Below, piece by piece: positions 63,762 to 64,000 of a stretch of DNA of 64,000 bases (position 1 is the stretch's first letter; each line of letters opens with the position of its first letter). Position numbers and translations under genes: made by a program. Source of the DNA: Acholoe squamosa (taxonomy: Eukaryota > Annelida > Polychaeta > Phyllodocida > Polynoidae); contig OX439044.1 in NCBI GenBank assembly GCA_949317995.1, positions 52,904,166 through 52,968,165 on the forward strand, in the 5' to 3' direction. Under the pieces are notes generated by a model, which worked only from the letters and a program-made list of their open reading frames with translations, searched no databases and was not told the origin of the DNA.

Positions 63762-64000
63762 AATATGTCCTTAATAAGGCCCCCCTACATAAAGCTTACA
63801 ACCCTGTCCTAGTACAATAACCCCTAGATATTCTTTTCTACGAGTAATGCAGCACCTCCTACTGATATTCTAATCATTGATAACATATCGTCGCCTTAGT
63901 TTAAGAAGGTTGCAGGGCTTTTCTTCTTTTTTAATGTGTATTGACCCTTATCTAGCTACTATGAAAGTACTGAAGCTCTGTCTATGATATGTGTGCCTAA
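63762..64000. other. No gene recognised
   Basis: AT-rich end of the window. Confidence 0.4.

Overview
This window looks like intergenic or intronic DNA from a metazoan, most likely a marine invertebrate, and it is packed with transposable elements. The evidence is AT-rich DNA with TATATA, TACATG and poly-T tracts, several decayed CR1/Jockey-type LINEs, many small inverted-repeat elements, tRNA-derived repeats, minisatellites and one large Ty3/gypsy-type LTR retrotransposon. I cannot name the species. No conserved host protein-coding gene is recognisable. The best host-exon candidate is a cysteine-containing 102-codon frame at 63136-63444 (minus strand), and it is weak.

Layout. 1751-4099 is a terminal-inverted-repeat element whose arms are minisatellites and whose middle holds a candidate two-exon polyadenylated mini-gene. 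5341-5720 and 5931-6300 are two small MITE-like elements, of TTAA type and CAGAGG (hAT-like) type. 12836-15613 and 21866-24665 are two sibling LINE copies, both minus strand and both dead, with complementary deletions. 16614-19925 is the 3' part of another LINE, split by a 2.5-kb foldback-like element (16914-19452) made mainly of an 11-bp minisatellite and flanked by a TTATAAA duplication. 25640-26600 holds nested palindromes, tRNA-like heads and a 167-bp compound repeat. 30480-31245 is a third LINE type. 34965-38405 contains an inverted pair of one repeat family, one copy of which carries a three-way-junction-like structure. 43427-57682 is an inverted-repeat element whose right arm was split by the 13.4-kb LTR retrotransposon. 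58793-59678 is another foldback-like element. 59690-61310, 62025-62335 and 63694-63761 hold palindromes and dispersed repeats.

The LTR retrotransposon (44223-57667, minus strand) is the most informative object. Its order is 5' LTR, tRNA-His primer-binding site, possible splice donor, gag (with three visible breaks), protease, a -1 slippery heptamer, and one 1049-codon RT-RNaseH-integrase frame ending in a GPY/F module and an AT-hook. Two or three further frames follow in the env position. The largest is an intact 939-codon protein with two C2H2-like zinc fingers, basic tracts, SUMO-like sites and a predicted coiled coil. It has no signal peptide or membrane span, so it is not an ordinary envelope. 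An 84-bp tandem repeat, a polypurine tract and the 3' LTR complete the element. The LTRs differ by about five substitutions plus two indels over 415 bp, so the insertion is fairly young.

Two themes recur. First, four separate elements have inverted termini whose arms are short tandem repeats, an architecture like the foldback/TU elements known from Drosophila and sea urchin. Second, a dispersed repeat family carries CTCF-core-like and RFX X-box-like motifs in similar relative positions.
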